A stretch of DNA of 37,498 bases from NCBI RefSeq assembly GCF_947258935.1, contig NZ_CAMYKH010000022.1, positions 1 to 37,498 on the forward strand. The letters are read 5' to 3'. The notes beneath the pieces are model-generated. The model was not told where the DNA came from, did not search any database, and saw only the letters and a list, made by a program, of their open reading frames with translations. This DNA comes from an uncultured Muriicola sp. Its GTDB lineage: Bacteria > Bacteroidota > Bacteroidia > Flavobacteriales > Flavobacteriaceae. How positions within the stretch are numbered: position 1 is the stretch's first letter; each line of letters starts with the position of its first letter. The translations under genes and the position numbers were made by a program. Below are positions 1 through 8,595 of this stretch, piece by piece.

Positions 1-182
1 AGGCCGATGATCATGTTGTCGCGCTCGTCGATCACCCGCAGGTGGATGGCCGTACCGCTGCCCTCGTTGCTTTCAACGAGCTGCAGATCGGGGGCGACCT
101 CGGCCTGCTGGGGCGTAAACGCGCAGCCGCTGAACAGCACGAAGGCCATGCCGATCAACGCGAATCTGGAAACGGTATTTAT
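1..182 (-). CDS. Partial YajG-like lipoprotein of foreign composition
   Basis: On the minus strand one open frame runs from about 182 off the window's left edge. It reads as a lipoprotein signal peptide (Arg, then a hydrophobic stretch, then the lipobox LFSGC with Cys at 125-123), followed by AFTPQQAEVAPDLQL and then VIDERDNMIIG. This layout resembles gammaproteobacterial YajG lipoproteins, which are outer-membrane-associated and of unknown role. No good start codon is visible: the codon that would give a normal 20-residue signal is ATA at 182-180, and the first in-frame ATG leaves only eight residues before the Cys. The segment is strikingly GC-rich next to the AT-rich remainder, and the composition changes abruptly near 190-205. 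I infer foreign DNA or an assembly chimera. The gene is cut by the window edge. Confidence 0.55.
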   Translation of the reverse strand, partial: MNTVSRFALIGMAFVLFSGCAFTPQQAEVAPDLQLVESNEGSGTAIHLRVIDERDNMIIG

Positions 183-267
183 ATTTCGGCAGGCGCCCTT
201 ATAATTATTTTGCTCTTAATAATTATACTATAGTAGTTAGCTGACTTTTATTCTTTTCAACATACTT

Positions 268-295
268 AAAAACCTCAGCGAAAGTCGAGGTTTTT
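268..295. terminator. Probable bidirectional rho-independent terminator
   Basis: A perfect 9-bp stem (AAAAACCTC with GAGGTTTTT) encloses a 10-base loop. T-runs follow on both strands, seven T on plus and five on minus. On the minus strand it could end the DUF3185 transcript whose stop is at 372. On the plus strand no upstream gene is visible in this window. Confidence 0.6.
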
Positions 296-371
296 TTAAT
301 GCATTCCTGGTAATTTTAAACACCGCTTGCTTCTTGTTAATTACAGAGGAGGCCAAGTACATTTAAGGAAC

Positions 372-587
372 CTAGTTTTTAGATTTTAGTAATACAATAC
401 CGCCAATAGCACAGAGGATTGCGCCTCCCATATATAAATAAGAGGTGGACTTTTGCTGATTGTCCTCAGCTGTAAACTCTATACCCACAACGTCCACAGA
501 GGCTGTACTGCCAGAAAACATATTGATCCCAACATATCCTAAATAAATAGCCAGGACAATAAGGGCAACCCCAATAATTTTTTTCAT
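372..587 (-). CDS. DUF3185-like small membrane protein
   Basis: This 71-residue protein has two hydrophobic segments, at about residues 4-24 and 51-68, joined by a short polar extracytoplasmic-type loop rich in Ser, Thr, Asp and Glu. The start MKKIIGVALIVLAIYLGY and the second segment, Gly-rich with a short basic tail (LLKSKN), match the DUF3185 pattern of tiny two-TM proteins. Their function is unknown. It lies 24 bases downstream of a broken lmo0937-like small membrane gene on the same strand, so the two were probably co-transcribed. The family assignment rests on length, topology and the N-terminal motif. Confidence 0.65.
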   Translation of the reverse strand: MKKIIGVALIVLAIYLGYVGINMFSGSTASVDVVGIEFTAEDNQQKSTSYLYMGGAILCAIGGIVLLKSKN

Positions 588-611
588 AATAAATTCTTTT
601 AGATAATGATT

Positions 612-799
612 TTATAATGGTTTTCTTCCAGATACTATCTTGTATAAGATCGTTATAATGGCCACCACCAATAATATATGAATGAGATTTCTGGTAGCCT
701 ACCCTTCAACAATACCCAAAAGTCCAAGCAACCAAATACCGATACAAATTACAGCAACTAGCCAAAGGAGATCTCTCGTATTATTATAGTTTTCCAAGA
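612..799 (-). pseudogene. lmo0937-family small membrane protein with in-frame TAG
   Basis: Reading the minus strand from a possible TTG start at 799 gives ENYNNTRDLLWLVAVICIGI, then WLLGLLGIVEG, a TAG at 701-699, and in the same frame ATRNLIHILLVVAIITILYK followed by IVSGRKPL and TAA at 614-612. The two halves together match lmo0937-type membrane proteins: ~50-60 residues, two TM helices, a conserved NLIHILLV motif and a short basic tail. The stop sits between the helices where the family normally has a Gly/Leu turn. No ATG is present at the expected N-terminus. I read this as a recently inactivated gene; a sequencing error or readthrough is possible. Confidence 0.6.
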
Positions 800-995
800 A
801 ATATACCAAAAAATGTTATGTAAGAAAAATCATAAACACGATACATTAATTCTTTTGATTCATATCGTTATAAAATATTCCTTATGTATGGTGTGCTATT
901 TTTACATTGCCGGCCAATTCCCTATTAGTAACTCATTAAATCACTCTAAAAATTCATATCTTACTTGTATATAATTAATATGAAAAAATAATACC
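800..995. other. Intergenic stretch, no gene seen
   Basis: AT-rich sequence between the broken lmo0937-like gene and the small basic gene at 996. I see no convincing ORF, RNA gene or terminator. It presumably holds the divergent promoters of its two neighbours, but no exact TAnnTTTG element is correctly placed. Confidence 0.4.
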
Positions 996-1100
996 ATGGC
1001 AAAAGGACAAGATTCAAAGAAGAATATAAAAAAAGAACCCCTTAAAACCGCCAAGGAGAAAAAGGCGGAAAAGCGCTTAAAAAAATTAAAAAAACAATAA
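996..1100 (+). CDS. 34-residue Lys/Glu-rich basic protein
   Basis: The ORF starts at ATG 996 and encodes MAKGQDSKKNIKKEPLKTAK followed by EKKAEKRLKKLKKQ. More than 40% of the residues are Lys or Arg; there is no hydrophobic segment, and the sequence favours a charged helix. Very short proteins starting MAKG...SKK..KKEP.KTAKEKK recur in flavobacterial genomes as hypothetical proteins, and this pattern matches from memory. No function is known. It may bind nucleic acid, but that is a guess from charge alone. A stem-loop follows the stop codon. Confidence 0.6.
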   Translation: MAKGQDSKKNIKKEPLKTAKEKKAEKRLKKLKKQ

Positions 1101-1108
1101 AAATGTAT

Positions 1109-1128
1109 CTCCTTCTTTAGAGAAGGAG
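1109..1128 (+). promoter_or_regulatory. Stem-loop sequestering AGAAGGAG
   Basis: A perfect 8-bp hairpin (CTCCTTCT with AGAAGGAG, loop TTAG) lies between the small basic gene and the serine hydrolase start at 1166. No clean T-run follows, so it is a poor rho-independent terminator. Its 3' arm reads like a Shine-Dalgarno sequence but sits ~38 bases before the ATG. Its role is undetermined. Confidence 0.4.
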
Positions 1129-1165
1129 GTTCCAACCCTTTCTTTTAGTTCACAAATCAATACTT

Positions 1166-2968
1166 ATGAATAAATTTCTATGTGCACTTTTTACGTGCTG
1201 CATTATTGCATCTTCCTTTTCTCAACAGGACAAACGATTAAACGGCATAGACAAAGAGCTTAACGCCATATTGGAGGTCACCAAAGCTCCGGGCTTCTCG
1301 GTTGCCGTGGTAGAAGGTGATAAAATTATTTTTGCAAAAGGATATGGTTTCCGGGACTATGAAAACAAAGTCCCTGCAGATGCCAACACCCTCTACGCTA
1401 TAGGTTCTAGTACCAAAGCCTTCACTTCAGCCATGCTGGGACAATTACGGCAGGAAGATAAATTAACCTTTGATGACAGCCCTATTAAGCATATCCCCGA
1501 ATTGCGATTTTATAACGATGAGATGAATAACGGGATCATCCTGAAAGACCTGATGAGTCACCGTACCGGACTGCCACGGCACGACTTTTCCTGGTACCTT
1601 TTCCCTACCGATTCCCGGGACAGCCTTATGATACGCATTGCACACCAGGAACCTTTTACGGGTGTTAGGAAACAATGGTATTACAACAATTTTATGTTCC
1701 TGGCTCAGGGGGTCATTGCAGAAAAGATCACCGGAAAGTCCTGGGAAGAAAATATAGAAGACCGTTTTCTTAAACCTCTGGGGATGACCCGTTCTAACAC
1801 ACGAATTCAGGAAATGAAGGAAAGCAGCAACGCAGCCCTGGGTTATGAACTAAAAGAGGATAGTATTATCAGCAAAATGGATTATTATGACATTGCCGCC
1901 ATGAGTCCGGCTGGGAGCATCAACAGCAGTGTGAATGATATGTCTAAATGGGTAAGGACCTGGATAAATAATGGGAAAAATGGTGACAAACAGATTATCC
2001 CCGAACCTTATTTAAAAGAGGCCATTAGCTCCCAAATGGTGGTCAGAGGAGGGCTGCCAGATGAAGAGTTCCCGGATATGCATATGTCTAATTACGGCTA
2101 TGGCTGGTTCCTGGCCTCCTACAGAGGGCACTACAGAGTGGAACACGGAGGCAATATTGACGGGTTTTCTGCCAGTGTGGCTTTTTTTCCAACCGATAGT
2201 CTGGGCATCGTAGTGCTTACCAACCAAAATGGATCGGCCGTACCAGGCCTGGTACGTAATGCTATGGCAGATCGTTTTCTCAAAGAAGGGAAAACCAACT
2301 GGATAGATGAATTTAAAGCACGTCAGGAAAAAGCCAAAAAAGAGGAAGCCGAGGCTAATGCTAATAAATCTTCCAGTAAAATAACCGGTACCCGGCCTTC
2401 CCATATTTTACAACAATATACCGGGAAATACAACAATCCGGGTTATGGAGAATTTCGCATAGACAACAAAAATGATTCCCTTATAGCCGTCTTTAAACTC
2501 AATAACTACTATTTAAAACACGTGCATTATGACGTGTTTGAACCTTTTGAAATAACCGAAACAGGTATTGATACCACAGGAACAGGTCCGCTGCGCTTAA
2601 ATTTCAGTACCAATGATGGAGGTGATATTTCGGATGTTAGAATGAAAGTGGAAGGGGCGCTGGAAGACGCTATTGTCTTTAAACATACGCCTACTACCAT
2701 TGACGTAGACAAAGCCACCCTGGAAAGCTATGTAGGCGATTATGAATTGGCAGGGATGGAGGTAAAAGTGTATATAAAAAATGAGGATACCTTGTATCTA
2801 TTTGTAGCAGGGCAACCAGAATATGAACTCCTGGCCACTTCTAGGCACAAGTTTTCTTTTAAGATCCTCGAAGGGTTTAAGGTAGAATTCCTGGAAGGAG
2901 AAAATGGTGTAATAAATGAGGTGAATGTTATACAACCCAACGGAACGTTTAAAGCCATTCGGAAATAA
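1166..2968 (+). CDS. Serine hydrolase, class C beta-lactamase-like, with DUF3471
   Basis: This is a 600-residue secreted protein with a signal peptide over about residues 1-20. The beta-lactamase/penicillin-binding fold covers about 25-385 and shows all three active-site motifs: SSTK at 81-84 (SxxK, nucleophile S81), YNN at 173-175 (YxN) and HGG at 327-329 (in place of KTG). Such enzymes hydrolyse esters, amides or D-amino-acid peptides. Presence of the family does not imply antibiotic resistance. A charged Ala/Glu/Lys linker (about 385-408) leads to a C-terminal DUF3471 domain and a further beta-rich repeat (about 505-600, starting LESYVGDYE). The stop overlaps the next gene's start (TAATG), so the two genes are translationally coupled. 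The physiological substrate cannot be told from sequence. Confidence 0.9.
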   Translation: MNKFLCALFTCCIIASSFSQQDKRLNGIDKELNAILEVTKAPGFSVAVVEGDKIIFAKGYGFRDYENKVPADANTLYAIGSSTKAFTSAMLGQLRQEDKLTFDDSPIKHIPELRFYNDEMNNGIILKDLMSHRTGLPRHDFSWYLFPTDSRDSLMIRIAHQEPFTGVRKQWYYNNFMFLAQGVIAEKITGKSWEENIEDRFLKPLGMTRSNTRIQEMKESSNAALGYELKEDSIISKMDYYDIAAMSPAGSINSSVNDMSKWVRTWINNGKNGDKQIIPEPYLKEAISSQMVVRGGLPDEEFPDMHMSNYGYGWFLASYRGHYRVEHGGNIDGFSASVAFFPTDSLGIVVLTNQNGSAVPGLVRNAMADRFLKEGKTNWIDEFKARQEKAKKEEAEANANKSSSKITGTRPSHILQQYTGKYNNPGYGEFRIDNKNDSLIAVFKLNNYYLKHVHYDVFEPFEITETGIDTTGTGPLRLNFSTNDGGDISDVRMKVEGALEDAIVFKHTPTTIDVDKATLESYVGDYELAGMEVKVYIKNEDTLYLFVAGQPEYELLATSRHKFSFKILEGFKVEFLEGENGVINEVNVIQPNGTFKAIRK

Positions 2969-4656
2969 TGAAGGTTCTATACAATCGAAAGCAAAAAAAA
3001 CAAAAGCTACTTCCGTTTTTGATCCTACTATTTCTTTTTTTGACCGCTTGTGGAGACCGTAATAACGAAGAGATCCCAAAGTTAGAAACTAAAACAACTT
3101 ATGGAGACCTGATTGCCTTATTCAAAGATTGGCGGGCCTTTGAAGTACCTCCGATGAAGGACGGAGCACCTGATTATACGGCCCGTACTTTTGAAAAGCG
3201 TCAGCCCACATTTAAGAACCTGCAGGAACAGCTGATGGCCATTGATACTGCCAACTGGCCAGTTCCTCAAAAAGTAGACTGGACGCTGGTCTGGGCCGAA
3301 ATGAATGGCTATGATTTTAACCACCGAATCCTGAAACCCTGGCAGCGAGACCCAGCCTATTACAAATCGGTTTGGCAATACCGTTCAGATGTACCAGCCC
3401 ACGAAGGTCCAACCCACCATAAAACCACTGAAGTATGGACCTATTCTTTTCCTTTAAATAAGGAGGAAAGAGCACGACTACACTCCGACCTAAGTGTTAT
3501 CCCACCACTGAATGAACAGGCCCAACAAAACCTGACCGGAAATGCAAAAGAACTCTGGCAGGCAGGGATCCGGGTGATTGAAGATCAAAGCGTAGCACTG
3601 AAAGGAATCCTGAACAAAGAAGGTGTATCCGAAGATTCGGCCTTAGCGTCAGCAGTTCAGGAGGCGATCACCTCCACTGACACTTTCGCAGACTGGTTGA
3701 CCAAAGAAGCAACTTCCAAAACAGGGCCCTCCGGCATCGGGAAAGAAAACTATACCTGGTATTTGCAAAACGTACATTTGGTGCCCCTTAGCTGGGAAGA
3801 TGAGGTTCTCCTCTTAAAAAGGGAATTGGCCAGAGCCTGGTCTTCCCTTAAGTTGGAGGAACACCGCAACCGGAACCTCCCACCACTCCAGGCTGCTGAT
3901 AGTCCGGAAGCCTATGATCTTATGGCCGATGAAGGAGCCAGAAGCCTGATGACCTTCCTAGAGAAACAAGACATTGTAACCGTAAAGGAATATTTCGAAC
4001 CTGCCCTCAGGGAGCACTTAGGGAGCTTTGTTCCCAAAACAAAGCGGAACTTCTTCCTGATAGGGGAACACTATGACCCCAGACCACTCTACTCCCATTT
4101 CTATCACTGGTTCGAACTTGCCCGCATGGAACAGGAACCCCATGCCAGCGAAGTTCGCCGAGGCCCTTTGCTTTACAATATTTTTGATTCGCGTAATGAA
4201 GGGACCGCAACAGCCGTAGAGGAACTCTTCCTGCAAGCCGGTTTGTATGATGACTCCCCAAGGACAAGAGAGATAGTATACATCATGATCGCCCAACGGG
4301 CTGCCCGGGGACTGGGATCCTTGTATGCCCATACTAATGAAATGACCATGGAAGAAGCCGGAGGCATCCATTCTGAGTATACCCCCAGAGGTTGGATGAA
4401 GACCGAAAAGGAATTGTTGCTTTTTGAACAACATCTCTATATGCGCCAACCCGGATATGGCAGCAGCTATATTACAGGGAAATATCTGTTGGAAGCTGCC
4501 ATGGCCGACTTTGCCAAAATGAAAGAATCCGAGAAGGAAGGATTTCAGATAAAGGAGTTTATGGATACCTTGAATGCGATAGGGAACATCCCAATTTCTC
4601 TAGGGCATTGGGAAATGACAGGGCAAAAGGATCATTTGATAAGTATTATGCAATGA
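2968..4656 (+). CDS. DUF885-like lipoprotein lacking the HExxGHH motif
   Basis: The 562-residue lipoprotein has an N-terminal hydrophobic signal and a lipobox LTAC with Cys28, so it is probably exported to the envelope. The C-terminal third resembles DUF885 proteins (M3/M2-like alpha-helical peptidase fold): an EG-x-A segment followed by [11 protein letters not shown], a [16 protein letters not shown] block near 500, and an ending [10 protein letters not shown]. The expected zinc motif HExxGHH before the EG segment is absent; that position reads [21 protein letters not shown] sequence occurs at residues 145-151, far too early. It may be a non-catalytic relative or use different ligands. It overlaps the upstream serine hydrolase by one base, suggesting a shared pathway such as periplasmic peptide or ester processing (inference). 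Confidence 0.6.
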   Translation: MKVLYNRKQKKQKLLPFLILLFLFLTACGDRNNEEIPKLETKTTYGDLIALFKDWRAFEVPPMKDGAPDYTARTFEKRQPTFKNLQEQLMAIDTANWPVPQKVDWTLVWAEMNGYDFNHRILKPWQRDPAYYKSVWQYRSDVPAHEGPTHHKTTEVWTYSFPLNKEERARLHSDLSVIPPLNEQAQQNLTGNAKELWQAGIRVIEDQSVALKGILNKEGVSEDSALASAVQEAITSTDTFADWLTKEATSKTGPSGIGKENYTWYLQNVHLVPLSWEDEVLLLKRELARAWSSLKLEEHRNRNLPPLQAADSPEAYDLMADEGARSLMTFLEKQDIVTVKEYFEPALREHLGSFVPKTKRNFFLIGEHYDPRPLYSHFYHWFELARMEQEPHASEVRRGPLLYNIFDSRNEGTATAVEELFLQAGLYDDSPRTREIVYIMIAQRAARGLGSLYAHTNEMTMEEAGGIHSEYTPRGWMKTEKELLLFEQHLYMRQPGYGSSYITGKYLLEAAMADFAKMKESEKEGFQIKEFMDTLNAIGNIPISLGHWEMTGQKDHLISIMQ

Positions 4657-4741
4657 GCCCGGCACAAATAACTTCAATGAAAATGTAATCTGCAACCTAC
4701 CTCTTGGTTTTATTGATATAGTATACTAGATTCAAAAAATA

Positions 4742-5413
4742 TTAATAGGATTTCTTACGTTCTATGGTGGTTGACAGGCCAATTGAAAAAATGGAAATCC
4801 AGTAGGTTGCCAAAATGAGTACTCCGTCCCAACGAAATGGTTCTTTAAATTTTGCCCAGGCCAACAGTGCATCTGAGGTAATAAAGAAAAGAACGGCAAA
4901 CGCAACAAGGGTTAATGCAGCTTCATTTTTCCAAATCCGCAGGCTTATCCCTTGCCAACCCATAAACAGAATAACAATAAAGTAGGTCAGCACTGGTATT
5001 TTTAGTGCTTGTAGCCCATCATACAGTATCCAATAATATCCTATGCCAAATACTATTAATAGAATTAATGGAATCAAATAAAATTTGAATCCTCCAAGAC
5101 TCATAAAACTGAAACTAAAGCACAGGTGTGCCATCAAAAAAGCCAGAAGACCCCAGATAAAGTATGCCTCCTTTAGAAGCAATGTATCTCCTGCTAAACA
5201 AAAAATCAAAGCAATAACTACCCATTTATAGAACTTGTTTTTCCTGATACCGAAAAAAACGGTAAACAGAATTATCAAAATGGTTGTGAGAGGTTTTAGC
5301 ACTATAAAGAGTGCGTTATTATTACTGGCATTAAAAAAGATGGCTAAAAAAGCTACAAACAAGATTAATGTGCTTATAAAGAGCTTTAAATTTTTTTGTT
5401 GCGCTATTTGCAT
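4742..5413 (-). CDS. YhhN family, lysoplasmalogenase-like membrane protein
   Basis: The 223-residue protein is almost wholly hydrophobic, with about eight TM helices. YhhN/TMEM86 hallmarks are visible: KPLTT near residue 37, AGDTLLL near 74-80, and near the C-terminus SDALLAWAKF...PF followed by an ATYWISI helix. Family members with known activity (TMEM86B) hydrolyse the vinyl-ether bond of lysoplasmalogen; in bacteria the substrate is usually unknown. It is a single gene, convergent with the DUF885-like gene and divergent from the GIY-YIG gene. A near-match to the -7 element (TATATTTC) lies upstream. The start ATG gives MQIAQQKN before the first helix. Confidence 0.85.
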   Translation of the reverse strand: MQIAQQKNLKLFISTLILFVAFLAIFFNASNNNALFIVLKPLTTILIILFTVFFGIRKNKFYKWVVIALIFCLAGDTLLLKEAYFIWGLLAFLMAHLCFSFSFMSLGGFKFYLIPLILLIVFGIGYYWILYDGLQALKIPVLTYFIVILFMGWQGISLRIWKNEAALTLVAFAVLFFITSDALLAWAKFKEPFRWDGVLILATYWISIFSIGLSTTIERKKSY

Positions 5414-5485
5414 ACAGGGAAATATAGGTAAATTTATAGAAATGCCTTGTGGTAGAATACTTATAGAAAAGGAAATTTATTTAAT

Positions 5486-5827
5486 TTGAGTTACAGAATT
5501 TACGTCATAGAATTGTCTAAACGGGTCTTTACCGAAAATGCCAAATTCAGGTTGGCCAATCCACAATTCAATGGGGTGTTAGAATGTCTGTATGTGGGCA
5601 TGACCAGTAAGACACCAAAGGAGCGTTTTGAGCAGCATAAGACAGGTTTCAGGAATAAAAAAGGCCATAAACTGTCTTCCAACATTGTACAGAAATATGG
5701 AACCATACTTCGTCCTAGTCTTTATAACCATATAAAGCCCTTAACAAGCAGAGATGCAGCACTTAAGATGGAGAAAATACTGGCAATGGAATTGCGAAGA
5801 AAGCGCTATGCAGTTTGGTTTAACTGA
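5486..5827 (+). CDS. GIY-YIG domain protein (TTG start)
   Basis: This 113-residue protein begins at TTG 5486; no ATG precedes the domain in frame. It shows a GIY-YIG nuclease core: the first strand IYVIEL replaces GIY, the second CLYVGMT replaces YIG, then an Arg (KERF) and His (QHKTG) in the usual helix, and a Glu-bearing helix later (ALKMEKILAMEL). Stand-alone single-domain members are of uncertain role and have been linked to DNA repair or to structure-specific cleavage. There are insertions between the two strands (TENAKFRLANPQFNG), so activity is not assured. It diverges from the YhhN gene, 72 bases apart. Confidence 0.75.
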   Translation: MSYRIYVIELSKRVFTENAKFRLANPQFNGVLECLYVGMTSKTPKERFEQHKTGFRNKKGHKLSSNIVQKYGTILRPSLYNHIKPLTSRDAALKMEKILAMELRRKRYAVWFN

Positions 5828-5865
5828 ATCCAGAACTAGAATACTTTAATTAAGTTTCCTTGCTA

Positions 5866-7389
5866 TTAATCAATGACCACTTTGTAGGTAGGATCCTCCA
5901 ATACATTCACTTCAATGATGTCATCAGCATTTTGAAGAAGTTTAATGCAATCCTGGCTCAAATGTTTTAGGTGTACTTTTTTGCCCACTTTTAGATAACG
6001 TTCCGTGATCTTGTTAACTGCTTCTATGGCAGACATGTCTACGATCCTGCTTTCTTGAAAGTCGATAATCACTTCGTCCGGATCATTTAACACGTCAAAC
6101 TTTTCATTAAATAAAGTTACCGATCCAAAGAATAAGGGCCCGTAGATCTCATAATGCTTTACACCTTTTTCATCTACATACTTCCTGGCGCGGATTCTCT
6201 TGGCATTGTCCCATGCAAATACCAGAGCCGCAATTATCACCCCCACCAAAACAGCCAGGGCCAGATTATGGAGAAAAACGGTCACCAGGGTTACCAATAC
6301 CATTACCAGAACATCGCTTTTGGGCATTCTGCGAAAGGTTCGCAGACTGGCCCATTCAAAAGTGCCAAGGGCTACCATGATCATAAGTCCGGTAAGCGCC
6401 GCCATAGGAACTTGTTCAATAAGATCGGCTCCAAACATAATAAAGACCAATAACATTAATGCGGCCACAATTCCGGATAGTCTGGCACGAGCCCCATTAG
6501 ACGTATTGATCAAACTCTGACCGATCATGGCACAACCTCCCATTCCTGAGAAGACACCCGAAAGGATATTGGCTGCACCCTGCGCCACTGCTTCTTTATT
6601 TCCACGTCCCCTGGTCTCGGTGATCTCGTCTATTATGTTAAGCGTTAAAAGACTTTCAATAAGTCCGACCCCGGCCACAATAGCGGCATAGGGGAAAATA
6701 ATTTGTAAGGTCTCAAAAGTTAGAGGGACCATAGGTAAATGAAAAGGTGGAAAACCTCCTTTGATAGAGGCAATATCTCCAATAGTACGGGTATCGATCC
6801 CAAAGAACAAGACAATTCCGAATACCAAAAGAATGGCCACCAAGGATGCAGGAACCGCCTTGCTGATCTTGGGCAGGCCCCAGATAACTACCATGGTGAG
6901 CAACACCAGACCAGAAAAAAGATATAAGGTACTTCCACTAAGCCATGCTCCATCTGCTGTTTGGAACTGAGTTAGTTGGGAAAGAAAAATGATGATAGCA
7001 AGACCATTTACAAACCCAAAGATCACAGGATGGGGTACAAGCCTCATTAATTTTCCGAGGCGTAAGACGCCTGCAAGCATTTGTAGAATACCCGCCAGGA
7101 CAACGGTCGCAAAGACATATTCTACTCCATATTGCTGAGCAAGGGCAACGATCACAACCGCAACAGCTCCGGTAGCTCCCGAGATCATCCCGGGTCTGCC
7201 TCCTAAGACTGAAGTAACAAGGCCCATGACAAAGGCTGCGTATAAACCGGTAAGGGGCGAGAGTCCGGCGATCAATGCAAAGGCGATCGCCTCTGGTACT
7301 AATGCCAAAGCCACCGTGATCCCCGAAAGGATCTCTGTTTTATAATTTACTTCCTGCGAAAAATCGAATAGATTGAGGTACTTCTTCAA
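5866..7389 (-). CDS. SulP family anion transporter with STAS domain (TTG start)
   Basis: This 507-residue inner-membrane transporter carries the SulP signature near the N-terminus (LSGITVALALVPEAIAFA), followed by SPLTGLYAAFVMG and GMISGATGAVAV. About 10-14 TM helices reach to about residue 400. A C-terminal STAS domain follows, with the motif DFQESRIVDMSAIEA. SulP proteins import sulfate, bicarbonate or dicarboxylates, usually with Na+ or H+; the substrate is not decidable here. The start codon is TTG at 7389, because the conserved N-terminus KYLNLFDF begins there and no ATG is available. A TAnnTTTG element lies 21 bases upstream, so it probably has its own promoter despite following the PhyH gene. 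Confidence 0.9.
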   Translation of the reverse strand: MKKYLNLFDFSQEVNYKTEILSGITVALALVPEAIAFALIAGLSPLTGLYAAFVMGLVTSVLGGRPGMISGATGAVAVVIVALAQQYGVEYVFATVVLAGILQMLAGVLRLGKLMRLVPHPVIFGFVNGLAIIIFLSQLTQFQTADGAWLSGSTLYLFSGLVLLTMVVIWGLPKISKAVPASLVAILLVFGIVLFFGIDTRTIGDIASIKGGFPPFHLPMVPLTFETLQIIFPYAAIVAGVGLIESLLTLNIIDEITETRGRGNKEAVAQGAANILSGVFSGMGGCAMIGQSLINTSNGARARLSGIVAALMLLVFIMFGADLIEQVPMAALTGLMIMVALGTFEWASLRTFRRMPKSDVLVMVLVTLVTVFLHNLALAVLVGVIIAALVFAWDNAKRIRARKYVDEKGVKHYEIYGPLFFGSVTLFNEKFDVLNDPDEVIIDFQESRIVDMSAIEAVNKITERYLKVGKKVHLKHLSQDCIKLLQNADDIIEVNVLEDPTYKVVID

Positions 7390-7409
7390 ACGCCTAAGTT
7401 TTAAGGGCG

Positions 7410-7417
7410 CAAAAATA
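7410..7417 (-). promoter_or_regulatory. Bacteroidota -7 element (TATTTTTG) for SulP
   Basis: An exact TAnnTTTG match, followed by GCGCCC, with its inner edge 21 bases before the TTG start at 7389. It implies a leader of roughly 15 bases. No clear -33 TTG at the usual distance was found. Confidence 0.55.
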
Positions 7418-7470
7418 CCACAAAATGAACGGGTAACCTTAGGTTGCGAAAGAATTATGGATTTGACAGA

Positions 7471-8442
7471 CTACCATGCGGTTAATCCCAATAATCGTTC
7501 TCCAAGAGGGGATAATTTAGCAGTTTCATATTTTTCCTGCTCCCAGTTACGAGGATCTCCGGGAAAGGCATAGCCTTCCGGGGCCACTCTGTTCTTCCAG
7601 GAATTGATACGCCAGTCCAGAAGAGCCTTATTATCTGGTTCTGCCGGCATCATGGATATATACGGGGCTATCCGCACCTTATCTTTGGATCTATTAGGAC
7701 GTATTCCGTGAGGTTCCGTGCTGTTAAAGATCAACAGATCGCCAGCTTCCAATTTTACCTTTACGATCTGGTCTTCTAAATCGGATATATCTGGTTGAAA
7801 CCTGTCCCTGTCCTTTGGTTGGCCCACTTTCCAGGTGTCATAATTTCTGTACAGCCAGGGAATGCATTGAAACCCTCCCATATTTTCATCGGTCTGATCT
7901 GCAAGGGCGAGTACTCCCTGCACGTTTTGTGGCTTTGTTTCAGGATCATAATCCCAATGTATAAATCCCTTGCGTTCAAAACCCGGGCGTTGAGGAAAAT
8001 TGAGGTTTGCCCGGTCTATAGTGACCCATAATTCCTCCGTACCCCAGACATCAACAAACGCATCATAAACGCGTTGTTCCTGACGGTTATTCCAAAGATG
8101 CTGATGGTTGTATACTTCCACCATTCCGGTGCCGGTCAGTTCTTTCATTTTCATTTCGGCCCTGGGAGGCGCATACCAGGTCTCAGGATCGTTGGGGTCC
8201 TTCTCATCAAATTCCCAGAGAAAGTTTGCCGTAGCCTGTGCCTGTTCTTTTGGGACCGCATTTTTTATAACAATGTATCCGTTGTGTTTCCAGAATGCCC
8301 AATCTTCCTCACTCAATACGCGTAATGGTTTTCCATTAGACCGGTCATTTAGTTTTTTTGAACTACTGGTGGCAGTGGAGGGGTTTCCGGGAATTTCTGT
8401 ATGTCCCTTATTTCCCATTTCTATGTTGTACTTAGAAGCCAT
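7471..8442 (-). CDS. Phytanoyl-CoA dioxygenase (PhyH) family protein
   Basis: The protein is a cytoplasmic Fe(II)/2-oxoglutarate oxygenase. With ATG 8442 as start it has 323 residues. The metal triad is clear: H162-W-D164 (motif IHWDYD) and H245 (EPHGIRPN), with Arg251 as a candidate 2-oxoglutarate ligand. An N-terminal domain typical of the family precedes them (EEDWAFWKHNGYIVIKNAV). The substrate is unknown. The in-frame ATG at 8490 would add 16 hydrophobic residues, but it lies only 9 bases past the T-run of the upstream gene's terminator, so 8442 fits better with room for a promoter. The SulP gene follows after 81 bases. Confidence 0.85.
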   Translation of the reverse strand: MASKYNIEMGNKGHTEIPGNPSTATSSSKKLNDRSNGKPLRVLSEEDWAFWKHNGYIVIKNAVPKEQAQATANFLWEFDEKDPNDPETWYAPPRAEMKMKELTGTGMVEVYNHQHLWNNRQEQRVYDAFVDVWGTEELWVTIDRANLNFPQRPGFERKGFIHWDYDPETKPQNVQGVLALADQTDENMGGFQCIPWLYRNYDTWKVGQPKDRDRFQPDISDLEDQIVKVKLEAGDLLIFNSTEPHGIRPNRSKDKVRIAPYISMMPAEPDNKALLDWRINSWKNRVAPEGYAFPGDPRNWEQEKYETAKLSPLGERLLGLTAW

Positions 8443-8498
8443 AATGATCTCGATATAAGGAATTAACACCATAAGGTACTGAAATTCCACGTTGTATT

Positions 8499-8533
8499 AA
8501 AAAAAACCGCCCAGTCCGTTAAGGATAGGGCGG
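8499..8533 (-). terminator. Rho-independent terminator of the 8596-9528 gene
   Basis: On the minus strand CCGCCC pairs with GGGCGG (6 bp). After a small internal loop a further 3 bp close a five-base loop, and eight T follow. It lies 63 bases downstream of the lipoprotein gene's stop and separates it from the PhyH gene. Confidence 0.85.
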
Positions 8534-8595
8534 CTTCTAACTAAATAACCAACCAAAAAAATTATCTTCTGCTATTCTGTCGTAAAACTGCGTGT

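Noticed and set aside
7-233. Plus-strand frames of 63-65 residues at the left edge
   Set aside because: The minus-strand frame encodes a coherent lipoprotein signal and YajG-like sequence; the plus-strand frames are its shadows.
2012-2404. 130-residue minus-strand frame inside the serine hydrolase
   Set aside because: It lies wholly opposite well-conserved active-site coding sequence and has no recognisable features.
4007-4449. Antisense frames of 86 and 143 residues opposite the DUF885-like gene
   Set aside because: The sense gene is clearly coding with family motifs; the antisense frames lack any domain or signal.
4716-4727. Short palindrome TAGTATACTA after the DUF885-like gene
   Set aside because: It is only 10 bp of AT-rich palindrome with no T-run or repeat elsewhere that I noticed; likely chance.
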